Made by a program: the position numbers and the translations under genes
Shown here: one piece after another, positions 45,958 to 57,640 of the stretch
How the letters are laid out: each line of letters starts with the position of its first letter
Numbering within the stretch: the stretch's first letter is position 1
Notes under the pieces: generated by a model
What the model saw: only the letters and a program-made list of their open reading frames with translations
Told to the model about the DNA's origin: nothing
Databases searched by the model: none
Assembly: GCA_011316305.1 (NCBI GenBank)
Contig: SAUG01000151.1
Location: 1-64,000 of the forward strand
Origin: Rusavskia elegans
Taxonomy: Eukaryota; Ascomycota; Lecanoromycetes; Teloschistales; Teloschistaceae
Direction: 5' to 3'
DNA length: 64,000 nucleotides

Positions 45958-46725
45958 ATGACGGCCTACTACATCATCTGTCTGTTTCTGTCCCACGCGA
46001 TTGATGTCTTTGTTCATTGTCTTGATACCGTGTCAGCTCAAACCACGATTTTTCCACACAAAACTATCCAATGTATTGCACCATTGTGTTGGATAGATAC
46101 CAGCGGCTCCGGAACTATGGCTGGGACAGAACATGTTGCCCCTGATGCCGCCATATTTAATGGCAAGAACATCTCGTTGGCACATGATGGAGAAACCATC
46201 ACCACTTCAGGTCGTCCTACGGATTCAATAGCTGAGCTGAGGGCGGGTTTGCTTGGAACGACTGTATATCGAGCCGGTGTCCGGTGTGATCGGTCCATTA
46301 TGCTCTTACACTGCTCGTTACCTTGCTCTTTTGCATTAGATCATACATCCTATCACAGGTTTGGGCGCACTCTCTGTCCACTGATATCTTGCATGGGCAG
46401 TTAAAATACTCAATGGTTGTATAAGATGCCCACGAAACGGCACGGGCTTGGCTGATCGGTATTTTTGTTTACAGCGGGTAACCGATCTGTGGGAAGCCTA
46501 CAGTACTACCAATACGGCGATGTCTACTACCTAGCCGACCGACAATCGTGGACCCAATCTAGAAACGGACAATCTCCCAGCGCCACCGGAGAAGGCGAGC
46601 TCATGCAACTTGAAAACCAGGACTGGGTGCATGAGAGCATTGTCAGAACTTGGACAATAACCTCCGGTCAGGGCTCTGTGGGACAACAACCCCTGTTTTG
46701 GACCTTGAAAGACAGCAGAGATTGA
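45958..46725 (+). other. Unassigned coding-like segments, possibly exons of an extracellular protein
   Basis: From ATG 45958 a frame with a hydrophobic start (MTAYYIICLFLSHAIDVFV) runs to about 46275. A second segment begins after a good acceptor (TTTGTTTACAG, ending at 46474) and runs to 46725; it contains LQYYQYGDVYYLADRQSWTQ and ENQDWVHESIVRTWTI. Composition and codon use look coding, and the sequences have a secreted or ectodomain flavour. I could not find an intron pair that links them with certainty, and I do not recognise the family. Further weak coding-like sequence follows to about 46880. Confidence 0.35.
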
Positions 46726-47224
46726 ACGTGTCCAGGGATGGCGATGTTCTTCGCATGCCTCGTATTATTGAGATAGATGTGCCGAGGCCAATAATGGCAT
46801 GGCCGACAAGTTACGTAGCTGCTAAGGCTTTGACGTCTTCCAACCAAACACTCTGGAGTGACAGATGCCTTGTATATCCGTAAGTTCGTCTTGCCTCTGC
46901 AATCCAGATTTGCATGGCACAGTACGTACAGTAAAACGCACAATGTCCAGCCAAAACCTCTCCTTCTGCCTACTGCTGCATTTGCTTTTTCGGATTACAT
47001 TCACAGCCTTCTTGCTGTACAACTTGCATCGTCGCAAGTTTCGCGGATCGGCGCAGCATCCCTTGAATTTCCTATCGAAACTAATTCTGATATATGTGTC
47101 CACATTGACTGTACAAACAATTTGAGAAATCCTTTATGTATTGGCTGTCGCGTTTTGTTCGAACCTGCCGACTTGAGTAGAACACCTACTTTAAATGAGG
47201 TCTCGCACATCATCCTAGGACACA
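46726..47224. other. Region upstream of the GH45-like gene
   Basis: Contains weak open frames on the plus strand that may belong to the unassigned gene on the left, and the presumed promoter of the GH45-like gene. No clear TATA element. Confidence 0.35.
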
Positions 47225-47459
47225 ATGCCACTTCTCTTATTAGTTAGTGTCCTCCTACTGTCGTCACAAGTCGAGGGCATCAAATCAGACGTACCCTTAG
47301 TTCCCTATCGGGACTGCTGTCCACCTACATGTGCTCTCGCCGACACCGCCAATATTACTCGCCCTGTCAAGGCATGTGACGAAGATAACCACCCTCTCCC
47401 GTCTGATTATCAAGTAGACCCGGCATGCAGTGAAGTCAATGGAGGCAATACGTATACTT
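47225..47459 (+). pseudogene. 5' part of a GH45-like endoglucanase gene split by a copia element
   Basis: From ATG 47225 the frame encodes a signal peptide (MPLLLLVSVLLLSSQVEG). The GH45 N-terminal hallmark follows: YRDCCPPTCALADTANITRP, with the Asp-Cys-Cys motif that carries the family's catalytic base, then KACDEDNHPL and CSEVNGGNTYT. At 47459 the frame is cut in the middle of the Cys codon of the conserved 'YTC' by the LTR of the second copia element. The remaining codon bases are at 53152-53153. The five bases TACTT at 47455-47459 are the target duplication. Confidence 0.9.
47455..47459. repeat. Target-site duplication TACTT, left copy
   Basis: A perfect 5-bp repeat flanks copia copy 2; the right copy is at 53147-53151. 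Confidence 0.9.
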
Positions 47460-47594
47460 TGTTGAAAGGAATCCTTGATTAATTGAGCTATCTAGGGGGC
47501 AGAGCGCCTATTTATATACAGGAATAGGTGGCTAGTACCTAAACCTACCTGGAAGGTAGTTAGAATATAACGAGTTTACTATTAGTTTATAATA
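47460..47594. repeat. Left LTR of copia copy 2 (135 bp)
   Basis: Begins TGTTGAAAGGAATCC and ends GTTTATAATA. It shares TCTAGGGGGCAGAGCGCCTA and ATATACAGGAATAGGTGGCT with the right LTR. Confidence 0.9.
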
Positions 47595-48569
47595 TTCCTT
47601 TTAATTAGAACGCTTTATACCTAAATCCTAGACTTATTCTAGCCCGAGTTCTTTAATAAACTTTATAAATACCTCTTCTATAAATAGTTTTATAAAACTA
47701 TTAGCGGTTTTATTTTTTATAGATATAAACTATAGTTTAATTTTATTTTCTATAACCTTTTCCCGGATAAAATAGTACCGAATTTTAATATATTTAATTC
47801 TACTATAATATATTAGATTTTCGGTAAAGGTAATAGTACTTTTATTATCGGTTTAAATAGTTATTTATTAAAAACTATTATTAAATCCGAACTCGTTAAA
47901 AAGGCGACGTATTTAAAAGGCCTTTTTAATTATTTTAGAAGCTGCTATATATTCTACTTTATAGTTAAAAAAAATAATTATATTCTATTATTTAGAATTC
48001 TAGCTAATTACTATTCTATCGAGTTTATAGAAGTAATTTCTAGTAGATTTTCTATTATTATTATATATCTAATTAGTATCTATATAGCCTAGAAAATCTT
48101 CTATTTAATAAATAAATTCTAAATCTAGCTATTTTTTAAAGTACCTAAAAATTTATTATATAATAGTCTAATAGGTATCTATAGAATTAGCCGAAAACTA
48201 TAAAATTTATAAAACTATAAAAGCGATATCCGGATAGGTATCTAATATAAAATATATAAAAGACCCGATAGTAGATTAGTACCGCTACTTCTATATATCT
48301 AGTACTTCGAATTTAAAAGATATAAATTCTAGGATAAAATTTAGATCTATTAATATTAAACTACTATTAAGATTTAGTATATTAAAGTTTTTAAAGATTT
48401 TTTAAAGATTTTCTAAAGATAGGTTTTTTAGCTAAATTTAATAGTTCTATTTAGACGGTTATAAATAACTTTAAAGCTAAGGTAATAAATAACTAGGCCG
48501 AGATCTAATATCTAGAAATATTCTAATAGCCTTTATTTAAAGGTTATAATTACAGATTTATTAGCGCCG

Positions 48570-48990
48570 AAAAGTAAGAGGTTATCGATATAGATAGTAA
48601 TATAAATACTAGTCTCTTTATTATAATAGACGTTTAGATTTTCGAGGATAGCTATATATTCTAGTAATATTAGGAAATCTGTAAAAATTTTAAATTAAAT
48701 ATAAAATATTTATTTTAGACTATAGAAGGCTTTATTTAGCTTATATACTATATTAGGCTACTCGAATCTAATAGATATTTTAATATAGACTTTATTATCC
48801 AGATTTCTATAAAGAAAGACGGTTTTAATATCTATTTATTTAACTTTCTAGTTATTCCGGGCGGCTATAACGAATAGGATTTTATAGATTATTAGTTTAA
48901 CTACTATAGCGAAGGTTTCGTTAAAATCGATCCTATAATATTACTCGAATTTTTAGATAATCTAGTAAACTTTATAGTAGATAATCTTCC
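48570..48990 (-). pseudogene. Copia reverse transcriptase relic
   Basis: The minus strand reads as the copia reverse transcriptase: an IDIKTVFLYRNLDNKVYIKI segment (normally DVKTAFL.G.L.E.VYM.QP) preceded by a damaged Val-Val-Lys region. Downstream is IYITIYIDNLLLFGANKS, where the active-site YVDD has become YIDN by a G-to-A change. Confidence 0.8.
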
Positions 48991-51900
48991 TTTTAAAGCT
49001 ACGTATTAGTTTATAGACCTATTTACTACCGAAAACTCTCTAGTAGATAGGCCTAATAATAAGCTTCTAGGTTTTATTATTGTTAAATAATTAAGTTTTT
49101 CGATTATTTTAAAGTCCTATATAGGTATTTAAACGGAAACTTTAGCTTTTTTATAGCTAGTAGACTTTATATAATCTAAATTATTAGGATCGCTAAAGAC
49201 TTTTTCAGTAAAGATTTAATAGACTTCGACGCTAGTAAAAAGAGTAGAAATTAATATTACTAGGTCTCTATCTTAGTTTTCGAAACGGAAAATAGCTACT
49301 TGGATATCGACTAGAATATAGTAGGATTCGGGGTTTTACTAGTAATCTACGAATAATATTTAATAATATAGGACCTATAACCGAGTCTTTTTACTTAGAA
49401 ATTTATTATAGTTAGGGTCCTTTTCTAGGGACTTTTTTTAACTATAATAAAATAGATTTCGGGAGTTATCTACCGGTAACCTTCTAGAGATTCTATCTAA
49501 TATAGATACTTTATAGTTAGTACTAATATCTAGAATAATTCTTTCGCTAAAGCGGTAGTCTTTTTTATAGAATCTAATATCGCGAATAAACTCTACTTTC
49601 TTTTTAACTAAATTAAATACTCGATATTAGTTTATTTTACTATAGCCTAAAAATATATATTTCTCCGCTCGATTATTAAATTTCTTAAAAGTATCGCGGC
49701 TAGTTATTTTATAGCTAGTACTACCGATAACCCGAAAGTTACTAAAGTCTGGTTTAAACTTATTCTAGGCTTTAAATAGAGTAATTCCTTTAAAAGTATT
49801 TATTAGTAATCTATTTAAAAGATATATTTTTATACGGATTATTTTAAATTAAAGATTAATATTTAGGTTAGTATTTTTAAAAAATATTTTTATATCGTTT
49901 TAGATTATAAGTATAGAGCGTTTAGTAGACCCGTTCTATTTAGAGTTATAGAATACTATCGGCTCGAATTCGATACTATAAATTTTAATAATACCTTTTA
50001 TAATTTTAGATATAAACTTCTCTCTATTATTAGAATACTAACGCTTAACTTTTAGGCCGGTTTAAATTTCTATAAACTATATCCAGTCTCTAATAGTACC
50101 GAGGATATTTAATTTCTATTTTAAAAATATAGCCTAGCGTATTCTAGTTACCTCGTATTAAAATAGTATAAAGTAGCGTTTTCCTTTTACTAAATCTAGG
50201 TAAAAGCTACTAATATCTATATAAATTCGATTTAGATATTTAATATAACGTTTAGAGCGACTAGTAAAGTTTCGGCAGGTCTATTTAACTAGGGTATATT
50301 TTTCGTAGAATTTAAAGGTATCCGAAAAGTTAAAATCTTTAGAAATATATAGGATCCGCCGTAGATAAACTTCGGATAGATAATCTAAATACCGATAAAC
50401 TATATTAATATTAATCTTTAGTTATTATTCGGATTATAAACTTTTATATATATAGATCTTTTCGATATAATTCCGTCTTTTTTTTAGAGCAGGAATTATA
50501 TAGTAGATATTAGTAATAATACCGAAAGGAACCTTATTATTTTAAAAGATAAAGCGGTATAGGTTAGTAATATAGAAACTAATATTCTATATAACTATTT
50601 TACCGGTAGCTTTATAGATAACCCAGATTTCTATTATATTAAATATTAAATAGTAACCTTTTAGACTAAAGACTTTAATAGATAGAAAGGTAAAAGGAAA
50701 CGCTATATAATATAGTATATTTAAAATCTATATAGTTTAGTAATAGCCTTCTACGGAAATTTTAATACGGAAGATATTTTACTACCTAATAATAGTAGAA
50801 CCTTCGAAACCTTTAATAAAGATTAGTTACTCTAGATTTTTAAAGTATTTAAAAGCTCTTCTATAGCCGCTAATATAACGGGCGGCTCTAGAATTAAAGT
50901 AATAGTAGTAGCCCTCGCGCTAGTATAAATCGGCGAGGTACTTTTTAATATTTTATTCTTTAAATTCGACTTCCGGATACCGAATAGTATTAGTAACTAT
51001 AAACTCGATTTCTTTAATATCTAAAATAAATCTAATATTAGTAGAAATACTTTAAAGTTTATTTTTATTTTCTTTCTACTTTTTATTAGCTTCGTTTATT
51101 TTAGCGGATATAACCTTTCGTTTTTTAATATATATAGACGGTTCGGCGTTATCTAATTTCTAATATTCCTTTATAAAATATCCGAAGATTTTATAGAAGT
51201 CGTACTAAATTTCGGCTCGAGTTTTAGTAAATACTTTATATATTTCTTCTAGTACTGCCGATTTAGAGTCTATATTAATAATATTAGCGTAGATAGAGGA
51301 TATTAATTAATAATTAGATAAAATATAGCCGGAAAAGTAGGATATAGTTACTTTATAGATAGAGATACGGAAACTACGGACTTTAATTTTAAATTCGACT
51401 TCTATAGCCTTATTAATTAGGGTCTACTAGTCTATTTTATTACTAATAGTAATAAAGTCCCGATCGGAAATAAAAAGATATTTAATAAAATTATTATATA
51501 TATTAGTAAAGTTATCGATAAAATAAAAGTTTATTTTCTATTTCTAAAGCGTATAGTCTAGATAGATAGCTACCAGCTCGGTATTATATCGGTAAAGTTT
51601 AGCAGTAAAGTTATAAATATCCTTTAAAATTTTAAAAGTAATACTCTAAAGGGATATATAAATTTTAGTAATATAAAAGCCGTTTTTTTAAATAAAACGA
51701 TACCTAAATTTTTCTATTATCTTAAAAGCTATAGGTAGATTATTAAAGAATTAATAAACTTTATACTCGATACTACTAAGAATAAAGATTTTAATAGTAT
51801 TTTAAACTTTATTCTATTTTCTAGTTTAAGGGTTCGCGGCTACTATATAGGTACCGGTTACTTAAAAAAGATTTTTATTAGTAATAAAGAGTTTATAATC

Positions 51901-53013
51901 TATAATTTAGATAGCTATTTTAATATCAGTAAACTAGGCCTAGAAATTATAGTTCCCTTTAAGTTTATAGGTTTCTTTTAGGAGGCTAAAGGCTATAGAT
52001 ATAAGAGAAAAAATCAGTATTTTAAAATCTATTACTAAAGTATAGTAATAACGGTAATAGTAAGATTTATTCTAGTACGATAAGGACTGGATAGAAGGAT
52101 TTTAGTAATATAAAAAAGTAGTAAATAAATCTAATAGAAAGAATTTTTAGAATTCTATCGAAATAGATATACTCTTTTCTATAATTATAGTCTTTCCGTT
52201 TCGAGCCTTTATATTAGCTATACTAGCTATACTAGCTTCTAATATAAGAGTCTATCTAGCTAAATTTCTAGTTTTAGGTCTTCTAGCCCCTATATTTCGG
52301 ATAATACTAGAATCTAGGTTACTAGAAAACTTATTTAACGCCTGTTTATTTATTACTACTGGTTTACTAGGGGGCGGAAAGATAGTAGAAAAGACTAGTT
52401 TAATCCGGTTTATCTATTCGATATTTAGAAGAAAGTCCGATAGTTTAGTAGAATAGAAAAATTTAGATTTTATAGAAGTAGTATTTATAATTTTATTACC
52501 TTTATCTATAATATAGATAAGTTTTAGAAATAAATAGATTTAGAAGCTATCTATAAAGGATTCTAATTAGTATTAATAGTAGATAAAATCGCGATATTTA
52601 TAGTAGATATCTAGCTAAAATTTAGAAGTAATATATTAATAAAGTACCTAGAAGTTTATTCTATAATTATTTATAATACGATAATATTAAGGTAAGATTT
52701 TTTCTAATATCGTTAGCAAGGTATCGATATATTAATTTTAATAAATAATAAATTATAAATTCTATTTTAATTCTATATCCGATCTAATTATAGTATACCT
52801 AGAATTCGATAGATTTAAATAATAAAGGCTTTAACTATAAATAGGTCTAAGCGGCGAGAAAATTAAACTATAATATAGATCTAGTCCGAAGGTTTTCTAT
52901 AGGAGGTATAGTATTACTAATATTTTTATAGAAGGCCTAGATCGATTAATTAAATAGGAGCAAATCGGAATATAGAGGTTAATAATTAAATAAACTACCG
53001 AGCTTATAATCTA

Positions 53014-53146
53014 TTAAAAGGAATCCTTAATTAATTAAGCTATCTAGGAGGTAGAGCGCCTATTTATATACAGGAATAGGTGGCTGGTACCTGAACCTAC
53101 CTAGAAGGTGGTTAGGGTATAACGAGTTCGCTATTGGCTTACAATA
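53014..53146. repeat. Right LTR of copia copy 2 (133 bp)
   Basis: Begins TATTAAAAGGAATCC and ends GGCTTACAATA, followed by TACTT. It is less mutated than the left LTR in its outer half. In the minus orientation this is the 5' LTR. Confidence 0.9.
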
Positions 53147-53151
53147 TACTT

Positions 53152-54237
53152 GTGCAGATCAAAGCCCTTGGGCAGTCAATGAGACCACATCCTATGGTTT
53201 CGCACATGTGTCGGCCGGTGCTCCATGTTGCGCTTGTTACCACTTGAGTCTCGTATCACGTCCTGGTGACGATCATACTCGTACAATAGTGGTCCAACAC
53301 ATCCGCCAACCCACGCTGGCCCCAGCAAATTATTCCATAGCCATATTCGTAGGTCCCCTTCCAAAACTGGTTCGGCCGGGAGGATATTCACGGTTCGCTC
53401 GATGATAGACTCCGGGGCTCTTATCATCCGGCTCTTGCAGTTCCGTATACAGCGAGGATTATCAGTTAGGAACAGAAAGTAATAGAAGTTCCTGCGATGG
53501 CTTGAAACCAGTCTGGAGGGATAGTTGTCGTTGGCGATTTGACTGGCTAGAGTCTGAGACAAGGTATTAATCCATTAAAAGTGGTTGTCCCTGTTTTTCA
53601 GTCCGTTTACTAATTCATAGTCAGTGCCAACGTCTCGGAAGTTCCATGCCCAGCTGCGTTAACAGAAAAAAGCGGATGCAGACGCAACGATGAGGTTCCC
53701 TTGTTTCCATCTACCTTGCCAACGTCAATCTCTAATATCTCGATTTCACAGTTGACTTCAGTACCACTCGAAACCCCCTCCTTCATAGCCTCACAGCCGT
53801 CGATACCAACGCTTTCATCACCACCAGAACCGGCATCGACTGGTCTCAGCACTCGGTGGAAAATCGTTCTAGGCGTATCTGTCTCTGTCATTTCTCTTCT
53901 GCTAGCGCTTCTTATCTACTGGCGGATCCGTCGACGAAGCAAACCGGTCAAAGAGGAATCCCGTGCCGAAGAAACGTCGCCTGCTGCTGCGCCAGGATAT
54001 AACAAGCCCGAGCTCCAGGGCATCGGGATCTGTGAGCTCGCTGCTGCTTCACTACCTGAACTGAACCCTGATAACATCCACGAAGCAAGTACCGGCGCAA
54101 TGGCATCGGAGTTGCATCCTACCCACTTACTTGAGATGGATGCATCCAATCTACAAGAATTGGACGCCATCAGTCCAAGTAACAAGCCAGCGGAAGAGCG
54201 ACTAGAAGCAATGCAGAACCCAACAAATCGCTTTTAA
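53152..54237 (+). pseudogene. 3' part of the split GH45-like gene, with Ser/Thr linker and membrane anchor
   Basis: Continues the frame of 47225-47459 without loss: exons 53152-53392, 53441-53563 and 53625-54237 with introns of 48 and 61 nt. The full model is 403 residues. GH45 features are ADQSPWAVNETTSYGFAHVS, APCCACYHLS, then SSCDGLKPVWRDSCRWRFDW and EVPCPAALTEKKSGCRRND. After the domain comes a Ser/Thr/Pro-rich stretch, a membrane helix (IVLGVSVSVISLLLALLIYW), a basic stop-transfer RIRRRSK and a roughly 100-residue acidic tail rich in Glu-Leu pairs. The family's second catalytic Asp (in the N-T-G-x-D segment before the PGGG loop) is not recognisable; the corresponding stretch reads ...RPGGYSR. 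Activity before disruption is therefore doubtful. Apart from the insertion the frame is open. Confidence 0.8.
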
Positions 54238-56092
54238 AGCCACATGAAAGGTCCCTATCACAAACAGACGGCCCTCGCCGGTCCCGCAAGCTCGCACTTT
54301 CAGTCAAGTGGTTGGAATTTCGCTCGAACCTACCCAATCCGCAAGGCTGCCATCGCGAGTACTCTATCATTCGATAAAAAACTCGAACGATGACAATGAA
54401 GCTGGAAACACGGAATTGGGCAGAGGTGCCATAGGGGCCTGGATTTGTATTGTTCGTGTAGTAGGTAATGCTAGCTCGCTGGGATGAAAGGGTTTGACAG
54501 TACTCGGTCGAGGAGACCAAAGGTTCTCATCGTTGCCGATGGAGTCATTGCTGGCAAATGGCTTGTATGAGCTTACGGGCATAGCAAGACAGCACATCGT
54601 CGCTGCATTCGGGAGTCCAGAGGGCGAAGAAGTACGGAGGCCATGAGAGGACCATGAGAGGACAGAGGCCATGACAGGACAAGGAGTCACAGCTGGGACG
54701 ATCTACGAGACAGCGAGCTTGCGATCCCAGTTCAACAAACAGGATCTTGTGGCAACTATTTTCGTTTCATCCGATGGTTCGACACTGGAGAATGCATAAT
54801 CCTGGGCCAAAGATCAGGCCAATACATGAATAGCATGAAAGTGCCCTGAAAGCAGGAAACCAATGGAGCTCAAAGGCTAGGCCGGGAAGAACGAATTCTT
54901 CCCCAACGACCCCGGCGGTCGACAGCTGACAGAGAACTCAAGTGTGGTGAACAATGGGATATTCGCACGATGATGGCTGCCATCGGCGGGGATCTCCAAG
55001 ATTGCGGAGAGGCCATCGCAAAGCTGAAAAGGGCTATACACGCAGAAAGGTTGTCATCCAGATCAACCAACAAGCCAGGTCTGTATATGGGGTCATACCG
55101 TTCGTATCGACAAGAACGATCCTATGGTGGGCGGTAAACGCCTCAGAGGTACCACTTTCTCTCAAGCTTCACCGCGGCATAGACTCCCAGTATCGTTGCA
55201 TATAATGGAAAAGGGGATATATAATTCCACTGACCTGATCGTCCTGGCCCAATCTAGTGTTAATAACACTGGCTTGAGCGTTACAGAACCCACGTAAATT
55301 GGCCAGACAGCTTTAACAAGGTCGACTGAGCGATTGCTAGATTGTATGTCAACGGAATGTTGCCTTGACTATGTTTTCTCGATCGTCGCTTCGGTGTTAT
55401 ATGCGTACGCAATGGGCGCTGCGTACTGGCTTTGAGACCGGTAGCTCTCCCTACTCCCCTACTGCCGTTGGAAGTATGACCCAGGTGGAGAGTGAGTCAC
55501 TGCGGAGCGGCAGACGCCTTGCGCCACTACTGAGGTCATCGTGCTTCTGGTCGATCTGCGGCATAGTCTTACTGCCGGGCAGTTGACGAGAAAGGCGCCA
55601 TGGAAGGCGACCGTTACCTTATAATGTAACATTACGGATGACACTGGGCTTTCCCTTCAGTCGGTTTAGGTAGAGCCCATGATAGCCGCATCGTTGTATT
55701 GGCTGGAGTGTGGGAAGGGTTGCCTTACGAGGCAATTCCGTCATGCAAGGACGGGGCAATTTACCGCCGGATGCGAGATGTTATCCGAGACCGATAGGAG
55801 ATGAATATGTCGCCATGATGAATCAGCCAGGCTGAGTTGGGGTGGCCGACCAGTAATGGACAAAAGTGGGCGTGAATCTGACTGTATTTCGGAGACGCCC
55901 GGCGCATTTTATCGCGGTGTGGCGTCGAGGCAATACGAGCTGAAAGAGCTGAAAGAATGGGATGGAAGCCTGCGATATTACTAATTCGACCGATGTTTAA
56001 ATGGAAAGCCTATATAAATGCTCAATGCTCCTAGTTAGAGATAGCCATCCAAACGATTGTACAGTGACGATTATCCCACCAACAAATTCTCA
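54238..56092. other. Long intergenic region, no supported gene
   Basis: Only short frames without motifs on both strands. The TATA element of the carbonic anhydrase gene lies at the right end. Confidence 0.45.
56011..56018 (+). promoter_or_regulatory. Candidate TATA box of the carbonic anhydrase gene
   Basis: TATATAAA lies 82 nt upstream of the chosen ATG at 56093, a plausible spacing for a fungal promoter. Confidence 0.45.
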
Positions 56093-56713
56093 ATGTCGAC
56101 TCCACTATCCCTACAACAGAACCATCACAACATGACGACCACAAATGAAGCACACCTAATCAGAAGCAACCGAAAGTATGCGAAACGTTTCGACGACGGA
56201 GACTTGTCACATCTGCCCGCGAAAAAATACGCGATAGGCAAGTCACCTCCGACTCCCTCCCAAACCAAGCCATACGCTAACTGCCGCCCAGTAACCTGCA
56301 TGGACTGCCGAATTGATGCATATTCTGCCTTCGGTATCTGTCTTGGAGACGCTCATGTTATTCGCAATGCCGGTGGTAGTGCCCGTGACGCCTTGCGATC
56401 GATCGTCCTTTCGCAGCAGCTGTTACAAACCACCGAGGTTTTCGTGATCAAGCACACGCATTGTGGGATGCAGGGTATTACGAACGACTTGATCAATCAA
56501 ACGGTTGTAAAGAACCTGGGAGCGGATGCCTTGGCTGAACTCAATAGCCTGCACTGTAACAGGATCGATTGGCTTCCGTTTGCGGATCTTGAGCAGGGTG
56601 TTAAGGATGATGTCGCCTTTCTAAAATCGAGCAAAGCGATCCCGAAGTCTGTGCATGTTAGCGGCTGGGTTTACGACGTCGAGACGGGGAAGGTCAAGCC
56701 TGTGGAGAAGTGA
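56093..56713 (+). CDS. Beta-class carbonic anhydrase
   Basis: An intronless frame of 206 residues from ATG 56093; the in-frame ATG at 56132 is an alternative start that matches the usual family length better. The zinc-site motifs of beta-carbonic anhydrases are present: CMDCRID (Zn ligand Cys with the Asp-Arg dyad) and HTHCGM (His and Cys ligands), plus DAHVIRNAGG between them. The C-terminus reads SVHVSGWVYDVETGKV, the typical last strand. It catalyses CO2 hydration to bicarbonate; this short form resembles the bacterial-like cytosolic enzymes common in fungi. No lesion is visible. It stands alone with no functional neighbours. Confidence 0.92.
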   Translation: MSTPLSLQQNHHNMTTTNEAHLIRSNRKYAKRFDDGDLSHLPAKKYAIGKSPPTPSQTKPYANCRPVTCMDCRIDAYSAFGICLGDAHVIRNAGGSARDALRSIVLSQQLLQTTEVFVIKHTHCGMQGITNDLINQTVVKNLGADALAELNSLHCNRIDWLPFADLEQGVKDDVAFLKSSKAIPKSVHVSGWVYDVETGKVKPVEK

Positions 56714-57640
56714 TATTGCGGCACCCTTACACTGTGTATCATGAAACTTGCAGTCTTCTCCTCCAATAGCGTCAAAAACCTTTACCTTGCCAATCAGTGT
56801 GTGTTATGAATCTTGTTCCACCAAGTCCCAAGTCGCTGTTTTGATATTGAACGATACTGTTGTAGGAGGGAACAAGTGTGACAAACGTAGCGAGCAAATT
56901 GGTACATACGAGCAGTGCCGTCATGACAACAACGAATAAGCAACCGCCCTATCAAACCTAAAGAGTAGTCTCGCGGTCGGACATCCAGATGGAGGATATC
57001 TCGACGAGCGAAGAACAATATGACCACTGTTCCTTCTTTATTTGGCCGATGAAAATCCGATTTCTCCATAATTGTCAGTTCCCTGGATCAGGATGATCTA
57101 GATCACGCATCTGCAAGAGAGCACCAGACGATGAATGCCACATTAGCAACTTCCTCCCACGCAGTTATCGTTCGTGAAAATGGTAGCTGTTCGACACAAT
57201 CTCAAGAAGTCCGACGGATTCAGCGTCGATGCCCGGCTACCCCTTCCACTGGTAGGGTCTCTGTTTTCAGGGGTGGTTAGCCGAGGTACATCAACACGGC
57301 GACCCAGGCAACGGCTAGCAACGTCTTCAAGTGGCTTGTCGCTCAGCGCGATGCCTCGAGAACTGTGAATGTAGCAGGGAGGAAAACCGTTCAACACATG
57401 AAATCAACGATAGCTATGATTCCATTTGCAAATTTCGTACCAGCATCCTGGATATATTGGGATCTTCGTAACATCATGAGAATCTATACGATGGAAAGTC
57501 GACTGCGAAAAAGCGTATAGAAAGTTCTCGAGGACCAAACCACTCGAGGTCCTTGTCACGATTTTCACAACACGTTGCAGATGATGGAGAGCAGACTATT
57601 CTAATAAACGAGAACGGAGAAACAAGGTTTGGAGCGGAGT
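56714..57640. other. Intergenic region, no supported gene
   Basis: Short overlapping frames without motifs lie between the carbonic anhydrase gene and the inverted-repeat element. Confidence 0.45.

Larger units (their letters stand above)
47460..53146 (-). mobile_element. Ty1/copia LTR retrotransposon (copy 2), RIP-mutated
   Basis: A 5687-bp element of the same family as the outer element at 19.6-32.5 kb, with 133-135-bp LTRs, TGTTG start and a TACTT duplication. Minus-strand coding relics follow copia order. Integrase C-terminal pattern lies near 49500-49760, reverse transcriptase near 48720-48990 and its active-site box near 48590-48650. A primer-binding-site-like TTATAAGCTCGGTAGTTT lies next to the right LTR. 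Stops are frequent in every frame and CpA/TpG are depleted. It keeps the reverse transcriptase core deleted from copy 1 and has no nested insert, so it is the better reference for the family. Confidence 0.92.

Noticed and set aside
53176..53562. 128-codon minus-strand frame
   Set aside because: Antisense to GH45 exons that carry the family motifs.
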